DNA of 64,000 nt from Pedococcus dokdonensis. Its GTDB lineage: Bacteria > Actinomycetota > Actinomycetes > Actinomycetales > Dermatophilaceae. This document shows positions 35,236-45,124 of the stretch, in pieces (position 1 is the first letter of the stretch; every line of letters starts with the position of its first letter). The notes beneath the pieces are model-generated. The model saw nothing but the letters and a program-made list of their open reading frames with translations, ran no database searches and was not told where the DNA came from. The DNA lies in assembly GCF_900104525.1 (NCBI RefSeq), contig NZ_LT629711.1:1364001-1428000 (forward strand), given 5' to 3'. The translations under genes and the position numbers were made by a program.

Positions 35236-35870
35236 AGTGAACGCACCCAGTTCTCCAGGAGGGACAGGCCTGCGTCCCCCGACTTCTCGGGGTGGAACTG
35301 GGTCGCGGTGAGCGGACCGTTCTCGACGGCTGCGACGAACGGCCCGCCATGGTCGGCCCAGGTGACCTTCGGAGCGACGGCCGCAAAGGCGCCGGCGGGC
35401 TCTTCGAGCGTCCAGGACTGCACCGCATACGAGTGGACGAAGTAGAAGCGCTCGGACTCGACTCCCGCGAAGAGCGTGGAACCGGCCGGGACGGTGACCT
35501 CGGACCAGCCCATGTGCGGCACCACCTCGGCCCGCAGCCGGGAGACCGAGCCGGGCCACTCGCCCAGGCCCTCCTGGGGCGACCCGCTCGGCTCGTCGGA
35601 GCCGTCGAACAGCACCTGCATGCCGACGCAGACACCCAGCACGGCTCGACCCCCTGCGAGCCGCAGGTCGATGACGGCGGGTCCGTCCGCGGCCCGCAGG
35701 CCGGCCATGCAGGCGTGGAAGTTGCCGACCCCCGGGACGAAGAGGCCGTCGGCGGCCAGCGCCGCGGCCCGGTCACCGGTGAGCTCCACCTCGGCGCCGA
35801 CGTGCTCGAGCGCACGGACCGCCGACCTGACGTTGCCACTGCCGTAGTCGAAGACGACCACGCGGCTCAT
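35232..35870 (-). CDS. hisH: Imidazole glycerol phosphate synthase, glutaminase subunit
   Basis: 212 aa class I glutamine amidotransferase that supplies ammonia to HisF. Nucleophile Cys81 in [11 protein letters not shown]; the His-Glu pair is in [10 protein letters not shown] near residue 194. VVFDYGSGN opens the protein. ATG 35870 overlaps the upstream stop (ATGA). Its partner hisF is not in the window. Confidence 0.95.
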   Translation of the reverse strand: MSRVVVFDYGSGNVRSAVRALEHVGAEVELTGDRAAALAADGLFVPGVGNFHACMAGLRAADGPAVIDLRLAGGRAVLGVCVGMQVLFDGSDEPSGSPQEGLGEWPGSVSRLRAEVVPHMGWSEVTVPAGSTLFAGVESERFYFVHSYAVQSWTLEEPAGAFAAVAPKVTWADHGGPFVAAVENGPLTATQFHPEKSGDAGLSLLENWVRSL

Positions 35871-36493
35871 GAGTTCTCCTCCAGCTCGGTGCGGTGCCGG
35901 GCCTGCTCGGCCATCCGCGCGTCGAAGCGGGCGACCGCCTGGGCGGTGGGGGCGACGACCTGGCCGCGCAGGCCCACCCCCGGCCCGACGAGGTCGGCGC
36001 CCGGCAGCGCCAGCGCCGCCAACAGGTCGGTGAGGATGCCGTCAGCCCGTCCGTCGCGACCGCCGACGACCTCGGCGACGGCTCGGGCGTCCCCCGGCCG
36101 GCCGGCCGCTGCCAGCAGGTCTGACGGCCTGGCCAGCTCCAGCCCGGGAGTCCGCACCAGACCCACGCCCGGCTCCCAGACCAGCCAGCGCAGCGCACTG
36201 CGCCAGCCGGGTCCCTGGACGGTCACGACCGCCCGGCCGTCGATCGTGAAGAAGCCGAGCGCGCTGCGCAGCCGGCGCGGCACCGGTCGCGCCGCGAGCA
36301 GCGTGACCGCGTCGTCGTAGGGCGGCTCGGCCCTCGACGAGCGCTCGGTGGGCAGCACCGCGGTCCACGCGCCCAGCTCGACGACCTGGCAGGCGACCTG
36401 CCCGCGGCGCACCCACGTCGACACCGGTCCGGTCCCGCCGCTCACCAGGAGCAGTCCGCGCGCCTCCTGCGCGGGCTGCCACGGTGCGCTCAC
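35867..36493 (-). CDS. Uncharacterised protein between hisB and hisH
   Basis: 208 aa, soluble, no signal peptide. Beta-rich first half ([39 protein letters not shown]) and an Ala/Leu-rich second half. GTG 36493 overlaps hisB (GTGA) and its stop overlaps hisH (ATGA). Complete translational coupling suggests a role linked to histidine synthesis, but I see no catalytic motif and do not recognise a family. Confidence 0.75.
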   Translation of the reverse strand: MSAPWQPAQEARGLLLVSGGTGPVSTWVRRGQVACQVVELGAWTAVLPTERSSRAEPPYDDAVTLLAARPVPRRLRSALGFFTIDGRAVVTVQGPGWRSALRWLVWEPGVGLVRTPGLELARPSDLLAAAGRPGDARAVAEVVGGRDGRADGILTDLLAALALPGADLVGPGVGLRGQVVAPTAQAVARFDARMAEQARHRTELEENS

Positions 36494-37128
36494 GTGGAGA
36501 GGCTGCCCTTCGCGCTGGGGATGCCGGTGACCCTGGGGTCACGCGCGACGGCGGCGCGCAGGGCCCGTGCCACGGCCTTGAACTGGGCCTCGACGATGTG
36601 GTGGGGGTCGCGCCCGGAGAGCACCCGCACGTGCAGGGCGATCCCGGCGCGCCCGGCGAAGGACTCCCAGACGTGCCGGGTCATCGAGCCGGTGAAGTGC
36701 CCGCCGATGAGCACATAGGCCTGCCCCTCGGGCTCGCCGGTGTGCACGACGTAGGGGCGGCCGGCGACGTCGACGACGGCCTGCACGAGCGCCTCGTCGA
36801 GGGGCACGGTGGCGTCGCCGAACCGCGAGATGCCGCTCTTGTCGCCGAGCGCCTCGCGCAGGGCGTCACCCAACACGATGGCGACGTCCTCGACGGTGTG
36901 GTGGACGTCGACGTCGACGTCGCCGGTCGCCCTGATGCGCAGGTCGATCAGCGAGTGCTTGGCGAGGGAGGCCAGCATGTGGTCGTAGAAGCGGACGCCG
37001 GTCGAGATGTCGGACTGACCGGTGCCGTCGAGGTCGAGCTCGAGCTCGACACTCGACTCCGACGTCGCACGGCTCAGCGCAGCCCGACGGGCGGTGCCCC
37101 CGGGCTGCGGGCCACTCTCCTGGGTCAC
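36490..37128 (-). CDS. hisB: Imidazoleglycerol-phosphate dehydratase
   Basis: 212 aa monofunctional enzyme (no phosphatase domain). Manganese-binding motifs [11 protein letters not shown] and [11 protein letters not shown], plus [12 protein letters not shown] and GHFTGSM. GTG 37128 overlaps the hisC stop as GTGA. Confidence 0.96.
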   Translation of the reverse strand: MTQESGPQPGGTARRAALSRATSESSVELELDLDGTGQSDISTGVRFYDHMLASLAKHSLIDLRIRATGDVDVDVHHTVEDVAIVLGDALREALGDKSGISRFGDATVPLDEALVQAVVDVAGRPYVVHTGEPEGQAYVLIGGHFTGSMTRHVWESFAGRAGIALHVRVLSGRDPHHIVEAQFKAVARALRAAVARDPRVTGIPSAKGSLST

Positions 37129-38264
37129 GGCGCACTCCTGTCCTGCTCAGGTCGGGCGACCTGCGCCATGGCGGCGAGGAACGCACCGGTCTCGGCCGGG
37201 GTCCCGGCCGTGACACGAAGATAGTGGGGTATCCCGACGTCGCGGACGAGCACACCCCTGTCGAGCAGCTCGCGCCAGGTCTGCGGGGCGTCGTCGAGCC
37301 CACCGAACAGCACGAAGTTCGCGTCACTCGCGACGGGGTCGAGCCCGAGCTCGGCCAGGCCGACGACGATCCGGTCGCGCTGCTCCTTGATCACCTCGAC
37401 GGTGGCGAGCATCTCGGGGGCGTGCCGCAGGGCTGCGAGCGCGATCGCCTGGGTGGGGGCGGACAGGTGGTAGGGCAACCGCACCAGGCGCAGCGCGTCG
37501 ACCAGCGCGGGGTCGGCGGCGAGGTAACCGAGCCGCCCGCCGGCGAACGCGAACGCCTTGCTCATCGTGCGGGTCACCACGAGCCGGGGCCGGCCGGCCA
37601 GCAGGGTGAGCGCGCTCGGCCTCCCGGGGCGGGCGAACTCCTCGTACGCCTCGTCGACGACGACGACGGCTCGTTCCGCCGCGGCATACACCGCTTCGAC
37701 CACGTCGAGTCCGAGCGCGGTGCCGGTCGGGTTGTTCGGCGAGCAGAGGAACACGACGTGCGGGTCGTGCGCGCGGACCTGGGCGACCGCCGACTCGACC
37801 GTGAGGTCGAAGGGAGTGCCGCCCTGCCCGCGCAGGCCGTCGACCCACGTGCTGCCGACCGACCCGCTGATGATCGGGTGCATGGAGTAGGCGGGGGTGA
37901 AGCCCAGGGCTGTGCGCCCGGGGCCGCCGAACGCCAGGACGACGTGCTGGAGCACCTCGTTGGAGCCGTTGCCGGCCCACACCTGCGCCGGGTCGATGGC
38001 GGTGCCCGACGAGGACAGGTATGCCGCGAGGGCGGTGCGCAGCTCGGTGAACTCCCGGTCGGGGTAGCGGTTGAGATCGGGCGCCACCGCAGCGACGGCG
38101 GCGGTGATCTCGGCCACCACGGCGGGTGGGACCGGGTAGGAGCTCTCGTTGGTGTTGAGGCGCACCGGCACGTCGAGCTGCGGTGCCCCATAGGGCTTCT
38201 CACCACGCAGGTCGGCACGCAGCAGGGCGGTGATGGCGCCGTCAGCGGTCGCGGGCACGCTCAC
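37125..38264 (-). CDS. hisC: Histidinol-phosphate aminotransferase
   Basis: 379 aa fold-type I PLP enzyme. [12 protein letters not shown] at the N-terminus, [19 protein letters not shown], the PLP-Asp in [10 protein letters not shown], Schiff-base Lys in [17 protein letters not shown] and the Arg motif [15 protein letters not shown] 38264 follows the hisD stop by one base. It converts imidazole acetol phosphate to histidinol phosphate. Confidence 0.95.
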   Translation of the reverse strand: MSVPATADGAITALLRADLRGEKPYGAPQLDVPVRLNTNESSYPVPPAVVAEITAAVAAVAPDLNRYPDREFTELRTALAAYLSSSGTAIDPAQVWAGNGSNEVLQHVVLAFGGPGRTALGFTPAYSMHPIISGSVGSTWVDGLRGQGGTPFDLTVESAVAQVRAHDPHVVFLCSPNNPTGTALGLDVVEAVYAAAERAVVVVDEAYEEFARPGRPSALTLLAGRPRLVVTRTMSKAFAFAGGRLGYLAADPALVDALRLVRLPYHLSAPTQAIALAALRHAPEMLATVEVIKEQRDRIVVGLAELGLDPVASDANFVLFGGLDDAPQTWRELLDRGVLVRDVGIPHYLRVTAGTPAETGAFLAAMAQVARPEQDRSAP

Positions 38265-38265
38265 G

Positions 38266-39612
38266 TCACCCCTGTTCGAAACGCACCTGGACCGCCTCGC
38301 CGTGGGCGGGGAGGTCCTCGGCCTGCGCCAGGGTGACCACGTGGTGGGCCACCTCCTCCAGCGCCGACTGGGAGTAGGTGACGACGTGGATGCCGCGCAG
38401 GAAGGACTGCACCGAGAGTCCACTGCTGTGGCACGCGCAGCCACCCGTCGGAAGCACGTGGTTCGACCCTGCGACGTAGTCACCCAGGCTGACCGGGGAG
38501 TGCGGCCCCACGAACACCGCGCCGGCGTTGCGGACCCGTTCGCTGACGGCGGCCGCGTCGACCACCTGGAGCTCGAGGTGCTCGGCGGCGTAGGCGTTGA
38601 CGACCGCCAGCCCCGCGTCGAGGTCGTCCACGAGCACGATGCCCGACTGGGGCCCGGTGAGCGCCTCGCGGACCCGCTCGGAGTGCTTGGTCGCCGCCAC
38701 CCGGTCCTCGAGGTCGGCGCGCACGGCGTCGGCCAGGGCCACCGAGTCGGTCACGAGCACCGACGCGGCCTGGGGGTCGTGCTCGGCCTGCGACACGAGG
38801 TCGGCCGACACGTGGGCCGGGACCGCCGAGTCGTCGGCGAGGATCGCGATCTCGGTGGGTCCGGCCTCGGAGTCGATCCCGATGACGCCCTTGAGGTAGC
38901 GCTTGGCCGCGGCGACGTAGATGTTGCCCGGGCCGGTGACCAGGCTGACCGGCTCACACACGACGGCGACTCCGCTCGCGTCCGAGTCGTCCTCGAAGCC
39001 GAAGGCGAAGGCGGCCACCGCCTGGGCGCCGCCCACGGCATACACCTCGTCGACGCCGAGCAACGCACAGGCGGCGAGCACCGTCGGGTGCGGGTAGCCG
39101 GTGAACGCCCCGGAGTTGTCTCGCTGCGGCGGGCTGGCCACCGCCAGCGAGCCGACGCCGGCGATCTGGGCCGGTACGACGTTCATGACCACACTGGACG
39201 GGTAGACCGCCCGGCCACCGGGCACGTAGAGGCCGACCCGGTCGACGGGCACCCACCGCTCACTGACCTCCCCACCGGGCACGACCGTCGTGGTCGTCGT
39301 GGCGCGCCGCTGGTCCTCGTGCACCAGCCGCACCCTGCGGATGGCCTCGTCGAGGGCCGCGCGCACCTGGGGGTCGAGCTGGACCAGCGCGGCCTCGAGC
39401 ACCTCGGCCGGGACGCGCAGACGGGTCGGGCGGACCCCGTCGAAGCGCTCCCCCAGGTCGTAGAGCGCCTGCGCCCCGCGATGACGGACGTCCTCACAGA
39501 TCGGGCGCACCGTCTCGACGGCCGCTGCCACGTCGAACTCGGCACGCGGCAGCAGGTGGCGGAGGTCGCGGACGCCGAGCTCCCGTCCGCGCAGGTCGAT
39601 CGTGGAGAGCAT
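38266..39612 (-). CDS. hisD: Histidinol dehydrogenase
   Basis: 448 aa zinc enzyme performing the last two oxidations to histidine. [16 protein letters not shown] with downstream [10 protein letters not shown], the catalytic region [20 protein letters not shown] and AEHLELQVV, and C-terminal [20 protein letters not shown] 39612 has no ribosome site; a -10 hexamer ends 6 nt upstream, so the his operon mRNA is probably leaderless. Confidence 0.95.
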   Translation of the reverse strand: MLSTIDLRGRELGVRDLRHLLPRAEFDVAAAVETVRPICEDVRHRGAQALYDLGERFDGVRPTRLRVPAEVLEAALVQLDPQVRAALDEAIRRVRLVHEDQRRATTTTTVVPGGEVSERWVPVDRVGLYVPGGRAVYPSSVVMNVVPAQIAGVGSLAVASPPQRDNSGAFTGYPHPTVLAACALLGVDEVYAVGGAQAVAAFAFGFEDDSDASGVAVVCEPVSLVTGPGNIYVAAAKRYLKGVIGIDSEAGPTEIAILADDSAVPAHVSADLVSQAEHDPQAASVLVTDSVALADAVRADLEDRVAATKHSERVREALTGPQSGIVLVDDLDAGLAVVNAYAAEHLELQVVDAAAVSERVRNAGAVFVGPHSPVSLGDYVAGSNHVLPTGGCACHSSGLSVQSFLRGIHVVTYSQSALEEVAHHVVTLAQAEDLPAHGEAVQVRFEQG

Positions 39613-39618
39613 GGCGCA

Positions 39619-39624
39619 AGTCTA
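39619..39624 (-). promoter_or_regulatory. -10 element of a leaderless his operon transcript
   Basis: TAGACT on the minus strand ends 6 nt before hisD ATG. The -35 region is GC-rich without consensus. Confidence 0.55.
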
Positions 39625-39655
39625 GGTGGGGGGTGCGCCCGACCCCGGAGCGGTC

Positions 39656-41179
39656 TCAGCCTCCGGGCTCGGCCTCCGACCGACGCGCGTCAGGGACGGT
39701 CTGGGGCCTCGGTTCGTCGGGCGCGGTCACGAGGGGCGACGTGGCGGGGCGGTCGGGGCGGTCGCCGTCGCGCACCTCGAGGTCGTCGAGGACGTCGAGC
39801 TCGTGGCGCCGGTCGAGCTCGTGGCGCCGGTCGAGCTCATGGCGCGGGTCCAGGTCGTCGCGCGGGTCCAGGTCGTCGCGGGCCTCGAGGTCGTGGACGC
39901 CGGGAGGGGCGTCCTCGTCGCCGGTGAAGGTGGCCTCGACGGTGCCCGCGAGCTCGGCCGTCGGCCACCGGGCGGCCAGCAGCACCAGGATGCCGAGGGT
40001 CACGACCGCTCCGATGCCCACCGAGGCAGCAGGGGTGGTGCGTTCTGACACCCAACCCGCGAACAGGAAGCACATGCCGGTCACGCCGACGGACAGCGCT
40101 CCGGCGAGGCCGAAGACGCGACCCCGCAGGGCGGTGGGCACGAGCAGCGTGAACGCGGACTGCAGGGGCAGCATGTAGCACTGGAGGGCACCGCACGCGA
40201 ACCACGCGGCCCAGACCACGGGCAGCGGCGGCTCGACGATGGTGACCAAGAGGGGCAGCGGGGTGAGCAGCGCCAGCCGCAGCACGAGCGCGGACTGTCG
40301 TTCTGCCGGCAGCCGCCCGATCAGGAGCAGGCCGACCACCGCACCCAGGATGGGCGAGGCCATCAGGAACCCACCCCAGGTCGACGAGGTGCTGTGCTGG
40401 GCGGCGTACGGGAGCGCGACCGCCTCCGGCGCGGCGATGGCCAGGGCGCTGGCCAGCGACAGCATGAGCATGTAGGTGAGCACCCGGCTGCGACGGATCT
40501 CGCGCCATCCCTCGCCCAGGTCGGAGAGCAGGCTGAGCAGTGGCACGTCCTCGCCGCGGACCACCGACCTGGGGGGCTTGACGACGGTGAGGATCGCAGC
40601 TCCCGTGACGAACGTCAGCAGGTTGATGCTCAACGCCTGGAGGTCGCCGAGCATGCTCACGATGGCTCCCCCGAGCGCCAGCCCGATCGCCTGGTTCACC
40701 TGTGCCGCAAGGGTGTTCAGTCCGAAGGCGCGGGCGTAGAGACGTGGGTCGGGGAAGATGTCGGTGAGCAGCATCTGGCTCGCCGTGATCGCCGGACCTC
40801 CCACGAACTCGAGGACCGCCACCAGGACCAGGACCAGGGCGAGGCTGCGGGTCGTGGCGACCACCACGATCAGCGCGGCGACCAGCACCGCGCGCACCAG
40901 GTGGGTGCCCACGAGGCAGGTGCGGGGCGCGATCCGGTCGCAGATCGGCGACAGCAGCCACCGCCCGAGGATGCTCGGCACGAGGGAGACCGCGAACGTG
41001 GAGGCCGTCGCGAGAGCCGACCCGGTCCAGCTGAAGACCACGGCGGCGACCGTGACCCGGGCGATGAAGTCACCCCACGTGGAGAGGGTGGCCACCGTGA
41101 AGACGGGGAGGAAGACCGGCGTGCGGAGCACCTCGGCGAACGAGGGCACCGCGACGGACTCGTCCCTGCCGCTGGCCAT
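39656..41179 (-). CDS. MFS transporter with hexapeptide-repeat acidic tail
   Basis: 507 aa. About 12 hydrophobic segments up to residue 415 (LPVFTVATLSTWGDFIARV at the start, ILGRWLLSPICDRIAPRTCLV loop). The cytosolic tail of about 90 residues carries a hexapeptide repeat, DDLDPR/HELDRR, five to six times. This domain layout matches MFS proteins of the enterobactin/drug exporter (MFS_3) type; substrate unknown. ATG 41179, 18 nt after glnE stop on the same strand direction, so it may share glnE readthrough. Confidence 0.85.
   Translation of the reverse strand: MASGRDESVAVPSFAEVLRTPVFLPVFTVATLSTWGDFIARVTVAAVVFSWTGSALATASTFAVSLVPSILGRWLLSPICDRIAPRTCLVGTHLVRAVLVAALIVVVATTRSLALVLVLVAVLEFVGGPAITASQMLLTDIFPDPRLYARAFGLNTLAAQVNQAIGLALGGAIVSMLGDLQALSINLLTFVTGAAILTVVKPPRSVVRGEDVPLLSLLSDLGEGWREIRRSRVLTYMLMLSLASALAIAAPEAVALPYAAQHSTSSTWGGFLMASPILGAVVGLLLIGRLPAERQSALVLRLALLTPLPLLVTIVEPPLPVVWAAWFACGALQCYMLPLQSAFTLLVPTALRGRVFGLAGALSVGVTGMCFLFAGWVSERTTPAASVGIGAVVTLGILVLLAARWPTAELAGTVEATFTGDEDAPPGVHDLEARDDLDPRDDLDPRHELDRRHELDRRHELDVLDDLEVRDGDRPDRPATSPLVTAPDEPRPQTVPDARRSEAEPGG
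39798..39893. repeat. 18-bp tandem repeat coding the hexapeptide tail
   Basis: Five copies of an 18-bp unit (CTCGTGGCGCCGGTCGAG and variants CTCATGGCGCGGGTCCAG, GTCGTCGCGCGGGTCCAG) encode HELDRR/DDLDPR. Because the unit is a multiple of three, copy changes keep frame. Confidence 0.85.
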
Positions 41180-41197
41180 GCGCCCGACCGTACCCTT

Positions 41198-44100
41198 CTA
41201 GGCGGAACCGTAAAAGTTGAACTCTGTCACGGTACGCGCATGACGGGCGGCGCGCCGGTAGGCCTCGGCGAGGTCGGCCCCACTGCCCGGCTCTCCCCCG
41301 AGGATCCGGCTGACCCCGTCGGCCACCCGCAGGTCGGACGGCACGCTGTCCACCGGGCGACCCCGGTAGAGGACGGACGCGTTGCGCAGCCGCGAGGCGA
41401 ACGACCACGCCTCCCGCAGCGCTGCTGCGTGTCCCGGTGAGATCAGCTCGGCGTCCTCGGCGGCGGCGAGCGCGGGCAAGGTGCTGGTCGTCCGCAGGGC
41501 CGGCACGTCGTGGGCGTGGCACATCTGGAGGAGCTGCACGGTCCACTCGACGTCGGACAGACCGCCGCGACCGAGCTTGAAGTGGCTCTTGGGGTCGGCC
41601 CCGCGCGGGAGCCGTTCGGCCTCCATCCGCGCCTTGAGCGTCCGGATCTCCCGGACCTGCTGGTCGGACAACCCGGACTCCGGCCAGCGCAGCGGGTCGA
41701 TCAGCTCCACGAAGGTCCGACCCAGCTCGACGTCGCCGGCCAGCGGCGTGGCGCGCAGCAGCGCCTGGGACTCCCAGGTGAGGGACCACCGCTCGTAGTA
41801 GGCGCGATAGCTGCCCAGGCTGCGGACCAGCGGACCGTTCTTGCCCTCGGGGCGCAGGTCGGCATCGAGCCCCAGCTGCGGGTCGGGGCCGGCCGAGGAG
41901 AGCAGGCGGCGCAGCTCCTGCACGGTCTCGAGGGCCTGCTCCTGTGCCGTCGCCTCATCGGCCCCGTCCAGCGGCTCGTGGACGAAGAGCACGTCGGCGT
42001 CGGAGCCGTACGCCATCTCGCGACCGCCGAGCCTGCCCATGCCCACGACCAGGACCCGCGTGACCAGGGGTCCTCGCGTCGCCTCGACCGTCTGGATCGC
42101 CACCTGCAGCGCCGTCTCGACGAGGGCTCCCGTCAGGTCGGTCAGGGCGGCGCCGACACCGTCGAGGTCGAGGTCGCCGGACAGGTCGGCCACCGCGACC
42201 CGGAACAGCTCCTGCCGCCGGATGCTGCGGGCAGCGCGCACGGCCTTGTCGGGGTCGTCCTGCCGACGCGCCGCCGCCCCCATCCGGCGCTCCAGGTCCT
42301 CGCGGGACAAGGGGGTGAGGCCCGCGGCGTCGCCGAGGATCGCCACGGACTCGGGGGCACCGACCAGGAGGTCCGCGGCATACCGGCTCCGCGCGAGCGT
42401 GTGCGCGAGCCGCTCCGCCGCTGACCCCTCGTCGCGCAGGAGACGCAGGTACCAGTGCGTGGACCCGAGCTCCTCACTGACCTTGCGGAACGCCAGGAGC
42501 CCGCCGTCGGGGTCGGCCTCGTCGGCGAACCACCCGAGCATCACCGGCAGGAGCGTGCGCTGGATCGCGGCTCTGCGGCTCACCCCGGCGGTCAGGACCT
42601 CGAGGTGGCGCATCGCCCCGCCCGGGTCGCGGAAGCCGAGCGCGGCCAGCCGTTCCTTGGCCGCCTCCGGCGCGAGCCGCGCGTCGCTGGAGCTGAGCCG
42701 GGCCACGGCGGCGAGCAGTGGCCGGTAGAACAACCGCTCGTGGATCCGACGCACCTCGCGGGCGTGCTGCTGCCACTGCGCCACGACGGCCTTGGCCGCG
42801 TCGGAGCGGTGGCCGAGGGCGCGCCCCAGGCGGCGCAGCTCGCTGTCAGCCGTCGGCATGAGGTGGGTGCGTCGCAGGCGGAACAGCTGGATGCGGTGCT
42901 CCAGGGTGCGCAGGAGGCGGTAGGACGCGTCGAGCATGGCCGCGTCCTCACGGCCGACGTAGCCTCCGCGGGCGAGCGCGTCGAGGGCCTCGAGCGTGGT
43001 GCCGGAGCGCAGTGAGTCGTCGGAGCGGCCGTGCACCAGCTGGAGCAGCTGCACGCTGAACTCGACGTCGCGCAGCCCGCCCGGGCCGAGCTTGAGCTGT
43101 CTGGCCGCCTCGCCCGCTGGGACGTGCTGCTCGACCCGGCGGCGCATGGCCTGGACGTCCTCGACGAAGTTGTCCCGCGAGGCCGCCTGCCAGACCAGCG
43201 GGTTGACGGCTGCGATGTAGGCCGCGCCGAGCTCCCGGTCACCGGCGACCGGACGCGCCTTGAGCAGCGCCTGGAACTCCCAGGTCTTGGCCCACCGCTC
43301 GTAGTACGTGCGGTGGCTGGCGATGGTCCGCACCAGCGGACCGTTCTTGCCCTCGGGCCGCAGCGCCGCGTCCACCGGCCAGAGCGTGCCCTGGCCAGTG
43401 GAAGTCGAACACGCGCGCATCAGGTGGGTGGCGAGCCCGGTGGCGGCCGCGATGGCGCTCGCCTCGTCGACTCCCTCGCGTGGCTCGGCGACGAAGATCA
43501 CGTCGACGTCGCTGACGTAGTTGAGCTCGCGTCCCCCGGTCTTGCCCATCCCGATCACCGCGAAGTCGCACAGCTCGGCCTGCTCCCCCACCTCGACGCG
43601 GGCGATGGCCAGGGCCGCTTCGAGCGCGGCCTCCGCGAGGTCGGCGAGGGCGGCCGCCGCCTCCGGCAGCGCCTGCTCGGGCGCGCCCGAGGTGAGGTCG
43701 AGGGCGGCGATGCCGAGCAGCTGGCGGCGATAGCCGATCCGCAGCGCGTCGTATGCCGTGTGCTCACCCGGGGTGCCGACCGCGGCCACCAGCTCCTCGA
43801 CACGCTCGGCCGGGGTGCGCGGACGGGCCTGCGCCACGCTGGTCCAGTGCTCCGGGTGCGCCACCAGGTGGTCGGCGAGTGCCGTGGAGGCCCCGAGCAC
43901 CGCGAGCAGCCGGTCGCGCGCTGGTCCGCGATGGCGTAGGGCGGCGACGAGGCCGGTGACCTGCGCTGCCACCCCCGACTCGTCGTCGCGCCGACGCGGG
44001 GCAGACGCTCGCAACGACTCCATCAGCCTGACCAGGCTCAGGAGCGCTAGGTCAGGGTCACCCACCGCCCCGAGCGCATCGGGCAGGCCGTCGCTGAAGA

Positions 44101-44227
44101 CGTCGTCGAGCGGGTCGACCAGGCCGGCCAGCGCGGGATCGGCGAGCAGCTGCACGGCGCGCGGCGGGTCGGCGAAGCCGAGCCGGGCCAGGGTCGCCGT
44201 CTGGGAGACGAGGCGGCCGGAGGTCAC
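41198..44227 (-). CDS. glnE: Bifunctional glutamine synthetase adenylyltransferase/deadenylyltransferase
   Basis: 1009 aa. Two nucleotidyltransferase domains: the N-terminal deadenylylating half with NYVSDVDVIFVAEPREG and the C-terminal adenylylating half with GREMAYGSDADVLFVHEP; each is followed by RPEGKNGPLVR. The central helical region signals nitrogen state. It modifies a tyrosine on glutamine synthetase. GTG 44227 overlaps the PP2C-like gene stop (GTGA). glnE next to glnA2 is the mycobacterial arrangement. Confidence 0.95.
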   Translation of the reverse strand: MTSGRLVSQTATLARLGFADPPRAVQLLADPALAGLVDPLDDVFSDGLPDALGAVGDPDLALLSLVRLMESLRASAPRRRDDESGVAAQVTGLVAALRHRGPARDRLLAVLGASTALADHLVAHPEHWTSVAQARPRTPAERVEELVAAVGTPGEHTAYDALRIGYRRQLLGIAALDLTSGAPEQALPEAAAALADLAEAALEAALAIARVEVGEQAELCDFAVIGMGKTGGRELNYVSDVDVIFVAEPREGVDEASAIAAATGLATHLMRACSTSTGQGTLWPVDAALRPEGKNGPLVRTIASHRTYYERWAKTWEFQALLKARPVAGDRELGAAYIAAVNPLVWQAASRDNFVEDVQAMRRRVEQHVPAGEAARQLKLGPGGLRDVEFSVQLLQLVHGRSDDSLRSGTTLEALDALARGGYVGREDAAMLDASYRLLRTLEHRIQLFRLRRTHLMPTADSELRRLGRALGHRSDAAKAVVAQWQQHAREVRRIHERLFYRPLLAAVARLSSSDARLAPEAAKERLAALGFRDPGGAMRHLEVLTAGVSRRAAIQRTLLPVMLGWFADEADPDGGLLAFRKVSEELGSTHWYLRLLRDEGSAAERLAHTLARSRYAADLLVGAPESVAILGDAAGLTPLSREDLERRMGAAARRQDDPDKAVRAARSIRRQELFRVAVADLSGDLDLDGVGAALTDLTGALVETALQVAIQTVEATRGPLVTRVLVVGMGRLGGREMAYGSDADVLFVHEPLDGADEATAQEQALETVQELRRLLSSAGPDPQLGLDADLRPEGKNGPLVRSLGSYRAYYERWSLTWESQALLRATPLAGDVELGRTFVELIDPLRWPESGLSDQQVREIRTLKARMEAERLPRGADPKSHFKLGRGGLSDVEWTVQLLQMCHAHDVPALRTTSTLPALAAAEDAELISPGHAAALREAWSFASRLRNASVLYRGRPVDSVPSDLRVADGVSRILGGEPGSGADLAEAYRRAARHARTVTEFNFYGSA

Positions 44228-45102
44228 CGGACCAGCCTAGTTGCTGGCGGGTGGGCGTCTCCCGACGGGCGGGGCAGGGCCAGCCATGCGGCGGTCGCGT
44301 CGTCGGGCGCCTCCCAGTCGTCGTCGGGAGCCTCCCAGTCGTCGTCGGGAGCACCCTCGACGTCGCGGAGCCACCGCACCAGCGCAGTCGGTCCGTCGGT
44401 CCCGAGCACCATGGCGACCTCGCCCCACCCGGCCCGCCCGTAGGGGTCCACCAGCCGGGCCACCCCGTTGGTCAGCAACCCGACCCCACCCAGGCCCTCG
44501 AGCGACGCGGTCTCGACGACGGCCTCGTGGGCGGCGGCCGGGTCGTCCTTGGCGACCCAGAACCCGCCCACCGTGTTCCTCCCGGCCCGGAACTCGGCAC
44601 GAACCCCTGACAGGGCACGGTCGTGCGCGGCCGAGCCGAGCGGCATACCGGTCAGGGCCCGGAGGCACTCCTGGCGCACCGCCTCCTCGCGCCGGTCGGT
44701 GAGCACGTCAGGATCCTGCCCGGGGCGCGCCAGCAGCAGCGTGCAGTCGCCGAGCAGGAGGCAGTCGACGTGGTCAGCCGCGACGCGAGCGACCGCGACG
44801 GTGGCCTGCGGACTGCTGGAGTCGGCGACGTCACAGGTGTCCCGGTGCAGCCCGGCAACCTCCTCGATCGCGGCGGCGAGCAGGTCGGTCAGCGGGCGGC
44901 CGTGATCCGGAAGACGCCCGAGCAGGGCGCCACCGAGGCGCCGGGTGTACCACGCGACGCCGTGGTGGCAGAGGTGTTCGGCACCGGGGATCCCCGCCCC
45001 GTCGAGCACCACAACCGCATCGGCCACGGCTCCGACGAAGTCCTCGTTGACGTGACCCGGGCGTTCGGCATGACCGGCGCTCGTCGCCCAGCTGACCTGC
45101 AC
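44224..45102 (-). CDS. PP2C-like protein between glnA2 and glnE
   Basis: 292 aa. GHVNEDFVGAVADAVVVLDGAG near the start and VDCLLLGDCTLLL fit the metal-binding Asp and strand pattern of PP2C phosphatases, though the classic D-G-M/H-G is DGAGIPG. It ends with an acidic APDDDWE repeat and a short Pro/Arg tail. It overlaps glnE (GTGA) and follows glnA2 by 22 nt, so it is expressed with nitrogen genes. Whether it is catalytic is unclear; a phosphatase or a sensor pseudo-phosphatase are both possible. Confidence 0.78.
   Translation of the reverse strand: MQVSWATSAGHAERPGHVNEDFVGAVADAVVVLDGAGIPGAEHLCHHGVAWYTRRLGGALLGRLPDHGRPLTDLLAAAIEEVAGLHRDTCDVADSSSPQATVAVARVAADHVDCLLLGDCTLLLARPGQDPDVLTDRREEAVRQECLRALTGMPLGSAAHDRALSGVRAEFRAGRNTVGGFWVAKDDPAAAHEAVVETASLEGLGGVGLLTNGVARLVDPYGRAGWGEVAMVLGTDGPTALVRWLRDVEGAPDDDWEAPDDDWEAPDDATAAWLALPRPSGDAHPPATRLVR
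44309..44352. repeat. 21-bp tandem repeat in the PP2C-like gene
   Basis: Two exact copies and one partial copy of GCCTCCCAGTCGTCGTCGGGA, encoding the heptapeptide APDDDWE on the minus strand. In-frame unit, so length can vary without frameshift. Confidence 0.8.
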
Positions 45103-45124
45103 CAGCCCTCCGTGGACCAGCGGG

